A stretch of DNA of 22,058 bases from Chitinispirillaceae bacterium (GTDB taxonomy: Bacteria; Fibrobacterota; Chitinivibrionia; Chitinivibrionales; Chitinispirillaceae): positions 1-22,058 of the forward strand of contig JAFGOU010000409.1 in NCBI GenBank assembly GCA_016926315.1, given 5' to 3'. Position 1 is the stretch's first letter. The number at the start of each line of letters is the position of its first letter. Below the pieces are notes generated by a model. That model was given only the letters and a program-made list of their open reading frames with translations. It made no database searches and was not told where the DNA came from. The position numbers and the translations under genes were made by a program. This document shows, piece after piece, positions 1 to 7,924 of the stretch.

Positions 1-1791
1 AGCCCCCTGAGTGGCTAGTTTCTCGTTGTTTCCATACAGCTCTCCGCACTCCTTTTGTCCGAACCTTTCCCTTTTAACCCATGCCAGCAGGGCAAGGGTC
101 CAGCTTACCGCTTCGGCGCTCCAGATAAATTCCCGAAGGTCCTGGGCGCATGATGCGAACTCCGGCTTTGCCGAAAGCTGCCTGAACCGGTCGGCGATGG
201 CCGTTGCCCGCGCATGATTACGGTACAGGAGCTCGGGGTCTGAATCGCGTACCTCCTGCTCCCGGTTCCAGGGACAATCAAGTTTATTGACCATGGCGTA
301 CAGGTTGCCGAAATGAAAAAAGCAGAGCGATCCCAGTTCCCTTAAAAGAATGGCAATCTCCCCGGAACGGTCGCCCCACTGCAGGAACGATATAGCCCGG
401 TCAAAACCGGAATCATCGGCATACGACTTCGGATCCCAGGAGAGAGCGGCGCCGAGCGCCATGCCATGATACGAGGAGGCGAGGAAATTAACATGTCCGC
501 AATCGCCCCAGTCGGTGGTGAGCATTCCCATGGCGCCATACTGTTTCCCATACGCCGCCATTCGCCTGATATTCGACGATGCGCCTGTGATATCACTCGC
601 AAACCTGCTCCATCCCTGTACCCCCGGGCAGACGACCTGCCGCACACCGGCGCGATAAAAGGTTTCCGTGGCCTCCGGCGTCACGTCCGCGCCATAGGCC
701 CAGTTCAGGAATACCGTATCTTCGGGAAATTTGGAAATCACCTCGGGATGGTGGAGAACGATATCGCCCCAGAGCATGGGTATTTTATCATACGACCGGA
801 CCACGTCGCAGAGCCTGGTGACAAACGAGGCGTATAACGGGCCAATACCGATCTCCTGCGCCCGGTCCCGGTTTTTTCCCTTGCCGAGATCAAAGGTTTC
901 GTCGCAGCAGATATTGGCAAAACGGGAGGAAAACAGCGGCAGGTATTCGTCGAGCATGCTCTGGATCAGCAGAAAACTCTCCTCCTGCGAAACGTCGATG
1001 GTATAATGCGCCATCCGGTCCCAGAGGGAGTGGGGAAGCTCGGAAGCCCTGATATCGAGCTCATTTAAATGCTCGAACCGTTTGATCCGCAGCAGCTCAT
1101 ACAAATGGCCAAAAGTGGCCAGCGAAGGGACCAGATCGATCCGGCGCTGTCTGCAATATTCGTCGAGCTCGCGGATCTCATCCGCGGTCAGCGGATCTTT
1201 ACCGCTCCAGAGTTCAGGGAGGTGCGAGAACGCAAAGGTATGTTCGACATAGAGTTGCAAATGGTTGATCTTGTAATAGGCGAGCGCATCGGCAAGGGAT
1301 TTCAGGGTTGCGAGCGTGGGGACTTTACCACGGGTTACGTCGTGATAAAAACCGCGCATTACAAAATGAGGACCGTCGGTAATACGGCAGCAGGGCAGGT
1401 TGGTTCCGGTGGACCGCATGATCTGGCGAAGGGTCTGTATACCGTAAAAAGTCCCGCCGCTCCCCTGCCCCTCGATCAGGATCCGGCAGGTACCGATGTC
1501 AAGCGTGTACTCTTCGGAATGAATATTTGCACCGGATTGAATCACGATCTCCGGCAGATCGTTGCCGGCTTTGCCGGGATTGATATCAATGCTACGACCG
1601 GCCATCCGGCCGATCTCCTCCGCCAGCCGGTTGATGGCGGTCCAGACACTCTCGTCATCGTCGCCGCACACGATCCTCAATGCGGGAACGGTCGGGTTGA
1701 ACGTGCCCTCCCGCGCTTCGATGGAGCGTAAGGCCGGTATAAGCGGCAGATCCATGATCCCACTGTCCTGAAAGGGTGACGGGATAAACAT
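1..1791 (-). CDS. Glycoside hydrolase family 20-like beta-N-acetylhexosaminidase, 3' end outside window
   Basis: This gene runs off the window edge, so only its first 597 codons are visible, with no stop. An N-terminal GH20b-like domain (roughly residues 15-130) precedes the catalytic barrel. The barrel opens with RGFYHDVTRGKVPT and continues through YYKINHLQLYVEHTFAF. The motif NICCDETFDLG places the expected GH20 Asp-Glu pair at about D297-E298, where Glu is the acid/base and Asp orients the substrate acetamido group. The family removes terminal GlcNAc/GalNAc from chitin, glycan or peptidoglycan fragments. No signal peptide is seen, so it probably acts in the cytoplasm on imported oligosaccharides. 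I chose ATG 1791 (MFIPSPFQDS), with GAGG four bases upstream; an in-frame ATG at 1755 is the alternative. It is divergent from the lipoprotein gene at 2119. Family call is confident; exact substrate is unknown. Confidence 0.85.
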   Translation of the reverse strand, partial: MFIPSPFQDSGIMDLPLIPALRSIEAREGTFNPTVPALRIVCGDDDESVWTAINRLAEEIGRMAGRSIDINPGKAGNDLPEIVIQSGANIHSEEYTLDIGTCRILIEGQGSGGTFYGIQTLRQIMRSTGTNLPCCRITDGPHFVMRGFYHDVTRGKVPTLATLKSLADALAYYKINHLQLYVEHTFAFSHLPELWSGKDPLTADEIRELDEYCRQRRIDLVPSLATFGHLYELLRIKRFEHLNELDIRASELPHSLWDRMAHYTIDVSQEESFLLIQSMLDEYLPLFSSRFANICCDETFDLGKGKNRDRAQEIGIGPLYASFVTRLCDVVRSYDKIPMLWGDIVLHHPEVISKFPEDTVFLNWAYGADVTPEATETFYRAGVRQVVCPGVQGWSRFASDITGASSNIRRMAAYGKQYGAMGMLTTDWGDCGHVNFLASSYHGMALGAALSWDPKSYADDSGFDRAISFLQWGDRSGEIAILLRELGSLCFFHFGNLYAMVNKLDCPWNREQEVRDSDPELLYRNHARATAIADRFRQLSAKPEFASCAQDLREFIWSAEAVSWTLALLAWVKRERFGQKECGELYGNNEKLATQGA

Positions 1792-2118
1792 ACATCCTCG
1801 GAGCGGCTGACGGAAAGAACAGCGGAAAAATCAAGGCAGACAGGCGGCAGAGGGTTTCAGATGTACCACGATTTATTTGACTCACCGGATTGAGGTTCAT
1901 ATATTATCTTAAGGGCGCCTCTAAATATTCAGTTTCGTCGCGAGGCCCAGCGAGAATTCGCTGCGCCAGGCGCGCGAAAGAGGCGAATCCGCTGCGATTC
2001 GGCGATTGAGCGCAACGCCGCGCGGTAGGATTCGCAGCGGGCTGTAGCGGAAAATGAATTTTTAGAGGTACCCTTAACATCACCGGCTGCCACAGCGTCA
2101 TTAGCACAAAGGTTCTCC
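1792..2118. other. Divergent intergenic region with inserted inverted-repeat element
   Basis: These 327 bases separate the divergent GH20 and propeller-lipoprotein genes. About half is the inverted-repeat element at 1909-2077. I see no convincing sigma70 promoter on either side. The element lies within about 40 bases of the lipoprotein start and could have displaced or replaced its promoter. The reading frames found here do not look coding and are explained by the GC-rich repeat. Confidence 0.6.
1909..2077. repeat. MITE-like inverted-repeat element, 161 bp, flanked by TTAA
   Basis: The left end (GGGCGCCTCTAAATATTCAG, from 1913) and the reverse complement of the right end (GGGTACCTCTAAAAATTCAT, from 2073) match at 16 of these 20 positions. 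The match continues a few bases further inward. TTAA flanks the element at 1909-1912 and 2074-2077, consistent with a target-site duplication, although TTAA is palindromic and short. The GC-rich interior holds nested hairpins: CAGCGA/TCGCTG near 1948-1963, CGAATC/GATTCG at 1984-2001, and CCGCTGCGA at 1989-1997 paired with TCGCAGCGG at 2032-2040. There is no transposase, so it would be a non-autonomous element mobilised in trans. Family assignment is not possible from one copy. Confidence 0.7.
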
Positions 2119-3561
2119 ATGAAAAAAACCGCATTTACCGTTCTTTCGTCGCTTGTCTGTTTATTGCTCGCCACCTGTTCCGATCCGGTCAATCCTTTTC
2201 AGGACCCGAAAATTGTCAGGATCAACCTCTTTATCCAGGAATCCCAGCTGATCGACAATCCAGACACCACCTTTTTCGCCGGAGACACGGTGTATGTGGG
2301 CCTGGCGGTGTTATTCGGCAATTTAGTCGATACCTGCCTGGTGTCGATGGACGCCGAGACGACCTTCACGATTGCGGCGGGCGGAATAGACAACGGCGAT
2401 ACGGTCTGGTGTACCCATCCGTTTTCCACCACCGGCAGCAGAACGGTCCGACTTTACGCTGTTCTCAAGGATGGCTCGCTCCGCACCGACTCAATTCGCA
2501 TCAACGTAATCTGGAGGCCGTATACGTTTTCCGCGACCTTCGGGCTCGGTAATTTCACTGCCGGCATTCAGACAGCCGATGGAGCCTATTATATCGGCGG
2601 CCAGGCAGGGTCTCAAGGAGCGCTGCTGAAACTGACCCCGGGCGGCGTCGAGGAAAAACGGTACCTGCCTTCAGGCGTAGCGGTTATCAGCGACCTGCTG
2701 CCCTGTATCGACAGCGGTATTGTCGCCTGCGGAACGACAGGATCGAACAACGGCTGGTTGGCAAAAATCGATGAAACGCTGAATTCCGTGGGCAATATCC
2801 TTGACCAGGGTTCGGCACGGGAGGACCGGTTTGCGACCATGACGGCAAAGCGCGACAACGCAGGGTTTATTGCCGCGGGAGAGTACAACTGGGACAGAAC
2901 ATGGTCTACCGGCGACGCCTGGTTCGTGACCGTTGATGCGAATGCCGCCTTTTTGCGCCAAAAAACGCATGGCGGCCCGGCGCGGGACTATATTGCCGAT
3001 ATCACCCAGGCCGCCAATGCCGGCTATTTTTTTGTCGGCACCTATTTCCCCACCTCAACCTCCAGCGGCCTGGCATGGATCGGCAAAATCACCGAAAGCG
3101 GCGACACCCTCGCCTGGTCAAAAACCTTCAGCAGTCCGAACGGCCTTGGTTTTTCCTCGGTTATCATGGTCCCTGACGGCGGCGCCTACTGTGCGGGAAG
3201 CATAATGGTCGCGGCATCGGCATCGAGCTGGATGCCCAACGGCTATATCATGCGGGTAAATGCCAGCGGCGATTCGATATGGACCAGACAGCATGGCGTC
3301 GCTGGACAGCCTGAATACTTCGCGGCGATCACCAGGGCGCATGACGGCGGCTATATTTGTGCCGGTTTGAACGGCAGCAAGGGGTGGCTGCTGAAAATCG
3401 ACGAGAACGGGAACCGGGTGTGGGAGAAGCTCTATCCGGAAAACGGGAACGGCTTTTTCTATTCAATCGCCCGTACCGCCCAAAACGGCTATCTTTGCAC
3501 CGGAAACTCCGGCGGAAACGCATGGGTCGTGCGGACCGACGCCAATGGTAACCATGACTGA
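2119..3561 (+). CDS. Exported (probable lipoprotein) beta-propeller protein
   Basis: The 480-residue product starts with a signal sequence of lipoprotein type (MKKTAFTVLSSL, then LLATC). Cleavage before Cys20 is likely, but Thr at -1 is unusual, since Gly/Ala/Ser are normal. Residues about 30-135 look like an Ig/PKD-type beta domain. From about residue 140 to the end there are repeated propeller blades of the type DGGYICAG...GWLLKIDENGNRVWEK, six or seven by eye. Such propellers are common in surface lipoproteins of Fibrobacterota and other FCB bacteria, and have no single function. AAAGG sits seven bases before ATG 2119. The gene appears monocistronic; no clear terminator follows. Fold is confident, specific role unknown. 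Confidence 0.85.
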   Translation: MKKTAFTVLSSLVCLLLATCSDPVNPFQDPKIVRINLFIQESQLIDNPDTTFFAGDTVYVGLAVLFGNLVDTCLVSMDAETTFTIAAGGIDNGDTVWCTHPFSTTGSRTVRLYAVLKDGSLRTDSIRINVIWRPYTFSATFGLGNFTAGIQTADGAYYIGGQAGSQGALLKLTPGGVEEKRYLPSGVAVISDLLPCIDSGIVACGTTGSNNGWLAKIDETLNSVGNILDQGSAREDRFATMTAKRDNAGFIAAGEYNWDRTWSTGDAWFVTVDANAAFLRQKTHGGPARDYIADITQAANAGYFFVGTYFPTSTSSGLAWIGKITESGDTLAWSKTFSSPNGLGFSSVIMVPDGGAYCAGSIMVAASASSWMPNGYIMRVNASGDSIWTRQHGVAGQPEYFAAITRAHDGGYICAGLNGSKGWLLKIDENGNRVWEKLYPENGNGFFYSIARTAQNGYLCTGNSGGNAWVVRTDANGNHD

Positions 3562-3847
3562 TACTTTTCCGGAAGGATTATTCAAAGCCGTTCATTCCGA
3601 GATACTATAATCGATTCGCTTGACAACCGCTTTATCTATTCGTATTTTACCTTACGTCTGACAGAGGCATACAACCATGAGGAAGATCCATCGTTAGAAA
3701 TTTTCCTGTTACCGCACCTTCATAAACATATATATATCGGTGAACCATAGTGTTTCAATTAAACTATGATGGAATCTTCATTGCAGGATCGACACCCCCC
3801 CCTCTGCCGTGGCATACGTTGACCCGTTGTAACGGTACAATGTTGCG

Positions 3848-4456
3848 CTACCAATGCCAACGGACTACCATCTCACTATCCGGAAAGAAGGAATCGAAAT
3901 GCGCGTAATACGTTACGGTATCTCCCGAGGTATATAATGAGTCCGCCATAAATGACCAGTAGGACAATGTCATGAACGTTGGTACCCTTATTTTAAAATC
4001 GGCTTTTTGCAAAGGTAATTTCCAGAGTTTAGTCGTACTGACAATATACTCTCCAACTCCCCTTTTCACCCTTTGACGGTACTCGACGCAAACCGAATCA
4101 ACGGAATGCGCTGACAAATCCAGGCGCCATCCGATTCCATCCGGCATGGAATGGAAGGGAACGGCCTTGGGCTTATTAAACCTGTTCACTGCAATCCTGT
4201 GCGGAAAGCATGAATTGACACCAAGGGGAAAGGGATAAAAAATGGAGGTCGAAACGCTGTCGTCGTTTCTATTTATAAACCAATATTTGCCCTGCACCTC
4301 AATGGTGTCTGGCGCACAGATGGTGAAGGTGACCTCTTCCTTTAAAAAGGAAAACGCCTGCGCGTTCCATGAGTGAGCCGGTTGCCCCGAGAATAACGCC
4401 GCGCCAAAGAGCGTGGAAATAAAACGGAGTATGCTCCATGAATAAACGGCTGTCAA
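3848..4456 (-). CDS. Exported protein of unknown function, TTG start
   Basis: I do not recognise a family. The 202-residue product starts with a hydrophobic export signal (SILRFISTLFGAALFSG, probably cleaved near the AHS or AQA sites around residues 27-35). An all-beta-looking body follows, with two possibly disulfide-forming Cys in the first half, and it ends in RWHW. The only reasonable start is TTG at 4456: the upstream gene's TAA is immediately adjacent, and GGAG lies eight bases before the TTG, inside that gene's last codons. The two are therefore almost certainly co-translated. Base composition is lower in GC than in the housekeeping genes to the right. A partner or accessory role to the 510-residue neighbour is inferred from coupling only. 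Confidence 0.75.
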   Translation of the reverse strand: MTAVYSWSILRFISTLFGAALFSGQPAHSWNAQAFSFLKEEVTFTICAPDTIEVQGKYWFINRNDDSVSTSIFYPFPLGVNSCFPHRIAVNRFNKPKAVPFHSMPDGIGWRLDLSAHSVDSVCVEYRQRVKRGVGEYIVSTTKLWKLPLQKADFKIRVPTFMTLSYWSFMADSLYTSGDTVTYYAHFDSFFPDSEMVVRWHW

Positions 4457-5989
4457 TTACCAGACTCCAATTTTCTGCGATTGTACTTCTGCGCCATCGA
4501 TCAGAAGCGCACCGACATACATACCCGGCGAAACCGATCTCTGATGGCGCCATTCACAGGTATACGTGCCGGCAACAGCCACCGGACCGATCGGAAGCAT
4601 GGTTATCAACCTGCCATCAAGTGAATAAACAGCGATTTGCGCACGAGCAACTTTCTCAGAAAAACCAACAGTAAAGAGGATTTGTTGACGACTCCGTTGA
4701 AAAGAAAAAAACCTTTGACTGCCAGCGGGCGGCGAGTTTTTACCGTCGACCACCTTTACCTCATCCGGCATCACTATGGTATCGATTTTAACAACCTCCT
4801 CATCCAGATAGCGTCCCTCCCATTGAACCCCGATGAAGGCCTCTTCCGTTACGCAGGAATCAGCGGGCAACGGAGTTCGGCAAAGACCATATTTTTGATA
4901 TCCCTTGCCAATATCTATACCTATAACGGTCATGGCGCCAACTTCTCGCTTCGCCAAAGACATGCATACTCTTGTGTAGGGAATATAGCCGGGTAAAAGG
5001 TAAAAAGTTTTCACCACGGGAAGGTACATATATACGTCGTAAACAGGGTTCATCGCACTATTTACAAAATACAGCTCATGTTGTGTCGAATAGGTTGTCC
5101 TTGTACCGATGCTGGTCCGCGCCGTCTGTACGCTTCCTCCGTTTATCAGCGTATAGCGGGAATCGACAGGTGCATTGATAGAAAACTGCCAGTACAACCC
5201 CTTGTGCAGCGTTGAATTCCAGCCGGAATCCAGCAGGTTGATTCTGACGGGAAAAGAAAGATCAACAAGAACGGAGGAGCCAGAAACCATTTCACCCGGT
5301 CGCAGCAGGGCTATGCCATTGGTATCGAAAAAAGCCTTAACCGGATAGGGTATCGAGGAATTGGATAACTGCAACCTGAAATACGAGAGCGTACAGGGAA
5401 GGGCAGTGGCAAGGGAGCGTCCCATCTGACGGCTATCGAGTTCTATTACCCAATGCGAACCATCCGGTATCGACACTTCACTGATAAAGGGGTTGGTGTA
5501 AATGAAGGGCGGATTTCCCCGTAGCCCTATAGAAATCCGGTCGGTCGATAGTGGATTAGGACAGTCTCCGGGCGTGCTTACCCTGGTTTCGTTATACAAA
5601 GAAAAACCGGCTAAAACAGGCCTGACAGGAAACTTCCAGGTTCTAAGGTTGGCGGTATCACTAATCGTAATGGTATCGAAAGGAGCAAGCGTCTTCTGTT
5701 CCATTTGAGAAGCAGGGAGTAACGAAGCGGGGGTGATTACCGCGATGCCACCATTTTCTACATAGAGCTTCAGATCATACGTTTTTTTCAGTGAGGCGAT
5801 ATGAAGACGAAAGGCGGAGGTGGTACAAGCCCTGGCCCCCAATCCTCCTTGACTCATATCCAACTCGATATACCATTGAGTGGGGCTCTGAACCAACACT
5901 TCGGAAATAAGCGGCAACACGCGTGGATCGATGGGATTTGCGAATACCGCCACAACAACAAATGGTAAACAAACCAGGATCTTTTTCAT
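4457..5989 (-). CDS. Secreted protein with duplicated N-terminal domain and C-terminal sorting-like sandwich
   Basis: The 510-residue product has a classical signal peptide (MKKILVCLPFVVVAVFA, cleaved about residue 17). Two homologous segments follow, about 27-130 and 167-270. Each starts with P[LF]ISEV, then W-x-IELD, FRL and NGIA, so the gene contains an internal duplication. The ISEV...IELD start resembles lamin-tail domains but is too diverged to assign. The last 85 residues (about 425-510) contain AQIAVYSLDGRLI, SPGMYVGALL and a closing QKIGVW. This pattern resembles the FlgD-like or Por-secretion (type IX) C-terminal domains of FCB bacteria. GGAGG lies five bases before ATG 5989. It is the first gene of a two-gene transcript from the promoter at 6121-6149. 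Function unknown. Confidence 0.8.
   Translation of the reverse strand: MKKILVCLPFVVVAVFANPIDPRVLPLISEVLVQSPTQWYIELDMSQGGLGARACTTSAFRLHIASLKKTYDLKLYVENGGIAVITPASLLPASQMEQKTLAPFDTITISDTANLRTWKFPVRPVLAGFSLYNETRVSTPGDCPNPLSTDRISIGLRGNPPFIYTNPFISEVSIPDGSHWVIELDSRQMGRSLATALPCTLSYFRLQLSNSSIPYPVKAFFDTNGIALLRPGEMVSGSSVLVDLSFPVRINLLDSGWNSTLHKGLYWQFSINAPVDSRYTLINGGSVQTARTSIGTRTTYSTQHELYFVNSAMNPVYDVYMYLPVVKTFYLLPGYIPYTRVCMSLAKREVGAMTVIGIDIGKGYQKYGLCRTPLPADSCVTEEAFIGVQWEGRYLDEEVVKIDTIVMPDEVKVVDGKNSPPAGSQRFFSFQRSRQQILFTVGFSEKVARAQIAVYSLDGRLITMLPIGPVAVAGTYTCEWRHQRSVSPGMYVGALLIDGAEVQSQKIGVW
4465..4468 (-). promoter_or_regulatory. Ribosome binding site supporting the TTG start at 4456
   Basis: GGAG on the minus strand lies eight bases before the TTG, within the 3' end of the preceding gene. 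The preceding stop TAA abuts the TTG, indicating translational coupling. Confidence 0.6.
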
Positions 5990-6329
5990 ACATGCCTCCG
6001 TTGATTTAAAGATATATCTTCCCCTCAGTTAAACGGGTTACTTACCATTTCCGGGCACCTCCGTTGAATCCTGCATTTTTACGATCCCCTGCCGGATGAG
6101 CGGCAATATTCTGTAATTTTAATATATCAATATTCAACGCTTTTGTCAAAAAAAAATGCAGGGTGGTGACCAGGGTGTTAAGAAATTCCGCTCCGCGGCA
6201 CTGTTCACGTGCAATGCTCGACGATCATCCGTCAGCTATTTTCACCATAAATTAATCGCTTAACCTTTCCGCCTGTATTGCCGATATTTTTTATATAACC
6301 AACCTAAGCCACAGCACCGGGATTACGTC
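5990..6329. other. Divergent intergenic region, 340 bp
   Basis: Besides the promoter at 6121-6149 (minus), I see no gene. The AT-rich stretch TTTTTTATATAACC near 6286-6299 could belong to a promoter for the plus-strand small gene at 6330, but no matching -35 element is correctly spaced. Confidence 0.5.
6121..6149 (-). promoter_or_regulatory. Near-consensus sigma70 promoter for the 5989/4456 gene pair
   Basis: On the minus strand, TTGACA (6149-6144) is followed by exactly 17 bases and then TATATT (6126-6121), a perfect -35 and a five-of-six -10. Transcription would start near 6114, giving a leader of about 125 bases before ATG 5989. It is the best promoter I found in the window. Confidence 0.75.
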
Positions 6330-6512
6330 ATGGACAACTATCTGCAAATAATGGAGATCAAGAAATACCAGCACCTCCTGCATGAATCAACGGGCAAAGA
6401 GGTCGACGTGGAGTTCGCCGCTATTCTCTGGATCAGAAAATTTGCCCGGAAATGGCGATCAGAACATGACCGGAACTATTTCGCAGCCTCACGGATACAA
6501 AATGAGGCTTGA
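6330..6512 (+). CDS. Small protein of unknown function (60 residues)
   Basis: The product is short, charged and predicted mostly helical. Its core is KYQHLLHESTGKEVDVEFAA followed by LWIRKFARKWRSEHD. Codon third positions are mixed but favour G/C, compatible with a real gene. I do not recognise a family. The Shine-Dalgarno is weak: only GGGA about seven bases before the ATG. There is no signal peptide or membrane segment, so it should be cytoplasmic. It is convergent with the cold-shock-domain gene. It could still be a chance frame; the protein-like composition makes a gene more likely than not. Confidence 0.5.
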   Translation: MDNYLQIMEIKKYQHLLHESTGKEVDVEFAAILWIRKFARKWRSEHDRNYFAASRIQNEA

Positions 6513-6591
6513 TCTTTAATCCAGTCTCCGGCTCAGGATCGAGATGTTACTTTTTCCCTATACGCATGCGGTTACCCGGATTTCTATCGGA

Positions 6592-6804
6592 TCATGCAAA
6601 TGGCAAAGGCCTCACTCTCACCGCCCGCGGTCCCCTGGCGGTTCTAACCAGTTCATATTCCACCTGTTGTCCCTCATGCAGAATTTTATATCCCTCCCGG
6701 TCGATCTCCCGGTAGAGAACCCTGACCCTTTCCGAGCCGTCGTCGGGCGCGATGAAGCCGGTCCCGTGGATGTAGTCGAACAGCACGACGATACCGGTGA
6801 GCAT
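6592..6804 (-). CDS. Divergent cold-shock-domain protein
   Basis: The 70-residue product spans one cold-shock (OB-fold) domain, the usual size of CspA-type RNA/ssDNA-binding proteins. The pattern G-x-V-x-x-F-D-x-x-x-G-x-GFI, then DDG, then EGQQVEYEL and RGPRAV follows the family closely. The two RNA-binding motifs are altered: RNP1 reads HGTGFI instead of KGFGFI, and RNP2 reads VRVLYR instead of VFVHF, so several stacking aromatics are missing. It starts seven bases after the mtnA stop with no clear Shine-Dalgarno, so translation probably depends on coupling. Its place as last gene of the EF-G-like/mtnA set suggests a translation- or stress-linked RNA-binding role (inference). Confidence 0.8.
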   Translation of the reverse strand: MLTGIVVLFDYIHGTGFIAPDDGSERVRVLYREIDREGYKILHEGQQVEYELVRTARGPRAVRVRPLPFA

Positions 6805-6811
6805 GGAAAGG

Positions 6812-7861
6812 TCAGGCAGACAGAGCGGCGAGATGCCGCAGATACGGCGGCCTGATAACGCCCCTGTCGGTGATAAATGCGGTAATCAGGTTGGCGGGAG
6901 TGACGTCAAACGCGGGATTAAAGACATCGATCCCTTCAGGCGCGGTCCTTTTGCCGAAGCCGCAGGTGATTTCAGAAGCGTCCCGCTCTTCGATGGGGAT
7001 CTCCTTGCCCGAGGAGAGGGAAAGGTCAAATGTTGACGCCGGCGCCGCGACGTAGAAAGGGATATGGTGCGCCTGTGCAAGCAGGGCGATGCCATAGGTG
7101 CCGATTTTATTGGCGGTATCGCCGTTTGCCGCTATCCGGTCGGCGCCAACGACCACCACCTCAACAAGACCCCGCGCCATTACGGTTGCGGCCATGTTGT
7201 CGCAGATGAGCGTGACCGGAATCCCGGCCTGCTGCAGCTCGAAAGCGGTAATACGCGCGCCCTGAAGAAGCGGCCGGGTTTCATCGGCATAGACGTGCAG
7301 GTAGACATCCCTCTCCGCCGCCACGTAGACCGGGGCCAGCGCGGTGCCGTATTCAGAGGTTGCCAGGCCGCCGGCATTGCAGTGAGTCAGGATCGCCTTG
7401 GTCCCGGCAAGCAATGTGTAGCCATGCTCGCCGATGGAACGGCACATGCGCCGGTCTTCCTCCAGAACCGCCATTGCTTCATCGAGGATACGTTTCTTGA
7501 CGCTGGCGACAGGGAGCGCCTGGTCGAGCATGATCCGCGCCTTGTCCCTGACCCGGTTGATCGCCCACGAAAGGTTGACCGCCGTGGGGCGACTGGAGGA
7601 AAGGTAATCGCAGGTTCCGGCAAGCTTTTCGGCGAATTCTCGTCCAGGCGCCGTATCCGGGAGCCCGCGAACCCCGAGATAGACGCCGAACGCGCCGGCG
7701 ATGCCGATGGCGGGAGCGCCGCGGACCCTGAGCTTCCTGATCGCGTGCCACATCGACTCCACGGTCTCGATACGCTCGTATGCCAGTTCGGCGGGCAGCA
7801 GGGTCTGATCAATGATCCTTACGGCGCTGTCCGCCCATTCGATCGTTTTCAGTCGTGCCAT
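6812..7861 (-). CDS. mtnA: S-methyl-5-thioribose-1-phosphate isomerase
   Basis: The enzyme converts methylthioribose-1-phosphate to methylthioribulose-1-phosphate in the methionine salvage pathway, in the cytoplasm. The 349-residue length fits the family. It shows VRGAPAIGIAGAFGVYLG, THCNAGGLATSEYGTAL with the catalytic Cys at about residue 161, VVGADRIAANGDTANKIGT with the catalytic Asp at about 241, and PFYVAAPASTFD. These correspond to Cys160/Asp240 of the Bacillus enzyme and separate it from eIF2B-type relatives. I chose ATG 7861 (MARLKTIEW); a TTG five codons upstream is possible but has poorer spacing. It lies 63 bases downstream of the EF-G-like gene and seven bases before the cold-shock gene. 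No other salvage genes are in the window. Confidence 0.93.
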   Translation of the reverse strand: MARLKTIEWADSAVRIIDQTLLPAELAYERIETVESMWHAIRKLRVRGAPAIGIAGAFGVYLGVRGLPDTAPGREFAEKLAGTCDYLSSSRPTAVNLSWAINRVRDKARIMLDQALPVASVKKRILDEAMAVLEEDRRMCRSIGEHGYTLLAGTKAILTHCNAGGLATSEYGTALAPVYVAAERDVYLHVYADETRPLLQGARITAFELQQAGIPVTLICDNMAATVMARGLVEVVVVGADRIAANGDTANKIGTYGIALLAQAHHIPFYVAAPASTFDLSLSSGKEIPIEERDASEITCGFGKRTAPEGIDVFNPAFDVTPANLITAFITDRGVIRPPYLRHLAALSA

Positions 7862-7924
7862 AGGATTTCTCGGCAAAAGGGGCGGACAAGACCATCCGTC
7901 CCATTCCCGGAAGGCTCGTATCCG

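Noticed and set aside
1069..1731. Plus-strand open frame of 220 codons
   Set aside because: Antisense to the GH20 gene, whose motifs (including the catalytic Asp-Glu) are unambiguous.
1904..2192. Minus-strand short frames across the inverted-repeat element
   Set aside because: They arise from the GC-rich repeat and overlap the lipoprotein start; composition is not protein-like.
3747..3770. Possible hairpin CATAGT...ACTATG downstream of the propeller lipoprotein gene
   Set aside because: Short A/T-rich stem with an 11-base loop and no T-tract; too weak to call a terminator.
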